From contig NC_079499.1 of the NCBI RefSeq assembly GCF_030052815.1, positions 72,617,760 to 72,681,759 of the forward strand: a stretch of DNA of 64,000 nt, given 5' to 3'. The notes under the pieces are model-generated. The model was not told the origin of the DNA, made no database searches, and saw only the letters and a list, made by a program, of their open reading frames with translations. Positions 50,201 to 56,200 of this stretch are shown here, in pieces. A program made the position numbers and the translations under genes. The first letter of the stretch is position 1, and every line of letters begins with the position of its first letter. This stretch comes from Hevea brasiliensis (Eukaryota; Streptophyta; Magnoliopsida; Malpighiales; Euphorbiaceae).

Positions 50201-53200
50201 GCATATATTGACTTACCAGACTTACCGCAAAGGCTATATCTAGTCTACTGTATGAAAGATAGATCAATCTGCTAACTAATCTCTGATATCTTCCTAAATC
50301 CACTAACTCTTCAACTTCAGCTTGCAATCTATGATTTGCCTCAATGGGAGACTGTTGGTTTACAGCCTAGCACACATGTTTCTTCCAAATGATCCAATAT
50401 GTACTTCCTCTAAGAAATAAAGATCCCTTTATCTGATCTAGCAACCTCTATTCCAAGAAAGTATCTCAGTTTTTGCAAGTCCTTAATCTTTAACTCCTGT
50501 GTTAGGTATTGCTTCAGATTTGCAATTTCTTCCTCATCTCCTATCACTACTATATCATCCAAATAAACAATAAGTAATATGATCTAACCTCTATAATATT
50601 TTATAAATATAGTGTGATCAAAATTACTCTGAAAAAAGTCAAAGGAGATCACATCCTTGTTAAATCTGTCAAACCATGCCCTAGGATATTGCTTTAGGCT
50701 ATACAAAGCCTTGTTCAATCTAGAAACCTTCCTTTTGGTTTTTTCATCATCGAATTCTGAAGGTATTTCCACATGCACTTCTTCCTCTAAGTCTCCATGC
50801 AAAAATGCATTTTTGACATCAAATTGTTGTACATTCCAATCAAAATTTGCCGCACAAGACAATAAAATCTTGATGGTGTTCATTTTTGCAACAGGGGCAA
50901 ATGTGTCCTAATAATCTACTCCATATGTCTGTGTGAATCCCTTTGCTACCAATCAGGCTTTGTATCTCTCAATTGAGCCATCTGCTTCGTGCTTGATAGT
51001 TAACACCCACTTGCATCCAACTGGTTTTTTTTTTCCATCAAGGAAAGTAACAAGATCCCATGTCCCATTCTTCGGCAAAGTCTTCATCTCCTCGACCATA
51101 ACAGTCTTCCATTTTGAATCAACATATACTTCCTTCCAATCTTGTAGAATAAAAATAGAAGAAACAGACAACACAAAGGCTCTATAGGATGGGGATAATG
51201 AGTCATAAGACACATAATTAGAAATGGGGTGCTTCGTACAAGCACTGACTCCTTTTCTTAAGGCAATAGGGACATCAAGATCAGAATCAGGATTAGAACT
51301 GGCAATATAAGGAGACTCATTATATACCTTAGGATGTCCAGGATTTGAATCCAAGAATTCTAATTGATCAAGAGTATCATGCTCAATGGCCTCATCCATT
51401 CTGTTCCGACGAGTGTAGGTTCTCAAATCCAACCTATTTAATCTCTCTCTAGGCTGAGGTGATCCATTTTGAACCTGTTGAGGTGATTCATCCTGAAATC
51501 ATTACTCTCACCTTGAAGAATTGGAAGGAAAGAAGATGGGGGAACAAACACTTCTTCCCTCTTATTCTCCAAATGAACAGGTGTTTGGAAAAAAGACTCA
51601 AATTCCCTAAAAGTAACATCCATACTTACATAATACTTTCTCAAAGGTGGATGATAACATCTATACCCTTTTTGAGTACAAAAATATCTAACAAAAACAC
51701 ATTTAAGAGCTCAAGGTTCTAATTTCCCAACATTAGTCTTATGAACAAAGCATACACAATCAAACACTTTAGGTGGAACAGTATAAGGGTTTTTCCCCTG
51801 CAAAACTTCTAAAGGACTTTTAAAATCTAGAGTTCTAAGAGGCATTCTATTAATCAGATAGGCTGTAGACAAAATAGCATCTCCCCAATAAGGTGTAGGA
51901 AGGTTCATATTAAACATGAGAGCTTGAGCTACCTCAAGCAAATGTCTATTTTTCTTTTCAGACACCCCATTTTGTGCATTAGTGTTAACACAGATGGTTG
52001 GATGTAAAATACCATGTGACTCCAAGTAAGTCTAAAACAGTCTATTCATATATTATGTACCATTCTCAATTCTTAAGATTTTTTATTTAAACCCCAAATT
52101 GAGTACAGATCATTTTATGAAATTGCTAAAAACAATAAAAAACCTCACTCTTTGTTTTCATTGGGAAAACTTAAGTTAGTCTAGTACAACAATCAATAAA
52201 GGTAATAGACCATCTATATCCAACTAAAGACAGTTTGGGTAGGTCTCCACACATCAGAATGAATAGTCATGAAAGGAATTGATACTATTATTTATTGCAG
52301 GATAAGATTGTCTTTTGTGTTTGGCTAGTTCACAAGCATCAAAAACTAAACTTTCCAACTTACATTTTTTAAACAAAATGGGATATAACCTCTCTAAAGT
52401 TTGAAAAGAAGAATGTCATGATCTCTTATGCTACTAAAGAATCTCTTGGTCAGCATTTACAGATTGTCCTAACAAAACTTAGTTTGTACTAGGAGTTGAG
52501 AAAACACCACAGTCATCCAGGAGATATAGACCATCTTGCAGTTTACCACTGCCAATCGTTCTCTCCGTGTTCAATTCCTTAAATATACAATGAGTAGGAA
52601 AGAATGAAATTTTACAGTTAAGTGTTTTGTAATGGAGCTACCATATAAGAGAATCATAGGAAAAGTAGGCACATGTAAAACTCAGGTGAGATTCAAAATA
52701 GAATTACATTTAACAGAACCTTTTCTTAAAATACTGGTTAGGGATCCATCCACGATGTGAACTTTTTCTTTTCCTGAACAAGGTTAATAGGTTCTGAATT
52801 TATTAGAAGAGCTTGTCATGTGTTAGTTAGATCCTGAATCTATAATCCAAAAATTGTTTTCAAGATTGGTAAGACAAAGTTGAAAGAGGCAACTGTGGCT
52901 TACTGAGATTCCAGCTGTGACAGCAAAAGTCTTAGGGATTATACTTCCTCATTAGAAAGAATTCTAGTTGTAGCTTTATCCTCAGAAAACTCCACTGTAT
53001 TGGATACATTTGCCTATGGCCTTACTGAGCCCATTCTTTTTCCTCCATGCCTCTTGATTGGGCGACCATGAAGTTTCCAATAGTATTCCTTGCTATGGCA
53101 AGATTTTCCACAGTAGTTACAATGCAAATGATCCGTGTCTAATAGACTAGAACAATGTGATTGTTCTTTAGATGCAGTAGCTACAAGCCCTAACTTGTTA

Positions 53201-56200
53201 ATGGATGTAGCATGCACCATGACACTTCTGCTTTCCACTTGTTGAACACAAGAATAAGTTTGCCTTAAAGAGATAGAGGATCCTTACTAAGTACTTGGAC
53301 CCAAATCTGATTATATTCTAGGTTTAGTCGAACAAGAAAATCAGGGCAATTTACCAAAGGGAGGTGACTGGAAAAAAAATTTACCAAAAGGGGGGTGACT
53401 TCAAAAATATTCACCAAAAGAGGGTGTTTTAGCTGACGTGGAGGAGAGAGAGAAAGCTAGACGCTATTATAGGTTACGACCAACAAATAAAAAATTAAAA
53501 AAAAAGTACAATTGTTGAAAAAATAGTTGGACGCTTCTTAAAGTAGCGTTTGGCTATTAGACGCTGCTCTAAGAAGCTTTCAATTACTTTTTTGTCCTTA
53601 AAAATATGTATTAATTACTTTAAGGTCCTTAAAAAAATTTTAATTACAAAATAATCCATATATTTTATAAAATAATCCTAAATATTATAACTAGTTACAA
53701 ATAAGCCCTTATATTTTTATAATTAATAAACATATAAGGATTAATTTGTAAAATTAAAAATTTATTATTTATTGTATATAAAAAATTTGATAATTGTACA
53801 TAAAATTAATAACTATATAATATAAAAAAATTTAAAAATATTAATATAATTTATATGCAAAGAATCATTAATATTTATTTAGCAAATTAATAAAATTAGT
53901 ATAGTGAATAAATTATATTAAAAAATGGTATTATTTAGTATTTATTAATTTAACAAAATATTAAATTATGATAAATATTATTAATATAAATTAATGAAAA
54001 ATATGAATAAATAATTGCTGAAATAAATTATTTAAAAATAAATAAAATAATTTATAAATATTAAATTAATATTTGTGAAATATGAAATTAAAAAAATCAA
54101 AATAAACAAAATAATAAAAATAATGTATACATATTTTAAATATAGTTTTAATATTTAATATTTTGATTTTTTTAATATTTAATATTTAAAAAAATCAAAA
54201 TATTAAACATTGAAACTATATTTAAAATATGTATACATTATTTTTAAATTTATTTAAAATATGTATACACTATTTATGCTTCTTTGTATATAAATAATAT
54301 CAATATTTTTAAATTTTTTTATATTATATAGTTATTAATTTTATGTACAATTTTCAAATTTTTTATATATAATAAATAATAATATTTTGATTTTACAAAT
54401 TAATCCTTACATGTTTATTAATTATAAAAATATAAGGGCTTATTTGTAAATAGTTATAATATTTAGGATTTATTTTGTAAAATATATGAATTATTTTGTA
54501 ATTAAAAAATTTTTTTAAGGACCTTAAAGTAATTAATACATATTTTTAAGGACAAAAAAGTAATTGGACGCCTCTTAGAGTAGCATCTAATAACTAAACG
54601 CTACTTTAAGTAGCGTCCAGCTACTTGTTCATCAATTGTATTTTTTTTTTATTTTTATTTACTGGTCCCTACCTATACTAGCGACCAGCTCTCTTTCTCC
54701 TCTAAGTCAACTAAAACACGCCCTTTTGGTAAATATTTTTGAAGTCACTCCCTTTTGGTATTTTTTTTCCAGTCGCCTCCCTTTGGTAAATTGCCTAGAA
54801 AATCATAAATTCATTTTTTCTCAACCAATTTCTAAACTTTTGCAACATCACCAGCACATGTAGCTTGAAAGTCTTGATAATAATCCAGCTCCTGCCATAA
54901 GCCAGTCAACTCAGCAAAATACTGAGCAATAGTCATCTTACCCTATTTTGTGCCATGAACTTTATTTCTTAGCTCATAAACCTATGCATCATTACCTACT
55001 TAAGAATAGGTCTAAGAAACAGCATTCCAAATGGCTGCTACACTTCCCAATAACAAATATCCACGAGCTATTTAAAATTGCATAGAATTAATGAGCCAAG
55101 ACATTATCAGAGAGTTTTCTGATTTCCACTAATTGTAGGTAGAACTAAGGGTCTCTGATTTTCACTTATCTTCGGTGACATATCCCTGCAATCCTCTAGC
55201 TTCAATGAACAAAAGATAAGATCCTGACCAAGCAAGATAATTGATTCCATCAAGGGTTCCATCAAGCTTTATAGGACTGATTTGTAGAGAGGGATTATCA
55301 TTTTTTTTTCCCCTTTAGCGATCTCAAAGTACAGGACCCTAAGAACCAAAGTGAAAAATAACAAAAGGATCAAGGAGAGAAATTACTGTGTAAGATAACA
55401 AAGGTAGAAAAGTGAGAATCGAGTCATGGGTTTGGGCTGGTCAGAGACACAACACATGAGGAACAGTTGAAAAAAGCTGAAACTGTGAACAGTAACGTGA
55501 ACTGTGCCAATGAACTGTACCTGTAAATAGTGCATATGAGCAGTACGTGTTAACAATGCACATGAATGGTACTAAAGCCCGCCTTAATGAATCAAAAGCT
55601 CCGCCATCATGTTGATTTGAAACAATAGATTGAGAGAAAAATTTGTACATTCTTAGGTATCAGTGACTTTGTACATATGCCTATTTATATACAAGATTCC
55701 TAACTTTACAAGGAAACCTAATTTAATGGAAACTAATATAAATAAGAAGCAAGATGTATGTAAGAACAAAGAAATAATAATTCCTTTAATGTAGGGATTG
55801 AGATTCCAACAATACCAAAGAAGGTTAGAGAAGCATTGGACCATCCAGGGTGGCGAGATGCAATGATTGAGGAGATGACTATGCTCCATACAAATGAGAC
55901 TTGGTACTTTTACCACTAGATAAATCTATTGTTGGATGTCGATGGATTTTTACAGTTAAGGTGGGTCCTAACGAAAAAATTGATAAGCTTAAAGCTCATC
56001 TTGTTGCCAAAGGATATACGTAGATCTTTGGGCTTGACTATAGTGATACTTTCTCTCCAGTGGCTAAGATTGCCTCGGTTCGACTACCCATTTCATTAGC
56101 TACAATTAATCACTGAACACTATCAATTGGATATTAAAAATACCTTTTTACATGGTGAACTAGCCAAGGAAATATATAAAAAGCAACCACCAGGGTTTGT

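Larger units (their letters stand above)
49411..55811 (-). mobile_element. Copia E3: LTR retrotransposon inserted in copia F
   Basis: A 6.4-kb minus-strand element with LTRs at 55811-55610 and 49613-49411 (ends TGTTGGAATC and ...CAACA). The flanks GTACT and ATACC match at 3 of 5 bases. Inside are gag with a zinc knuckle, protease, integrase, linker, RT and RNase H, all broken. A 1453-bp hairpin element sits between gag and protease-side sequence. The primer site is badly mutated (TGATGGCGGAGC where TGGTATCAGAGC is expected). Confidence 0.88.

Noticed and set aside
53344..54796. Inverted repeat as an RNA gene or microRNA precursor
   Set aside because: A perfect 9-bp target duplication and inverted ends identify a transposable element. 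A small-RNA role is possible but secondary.
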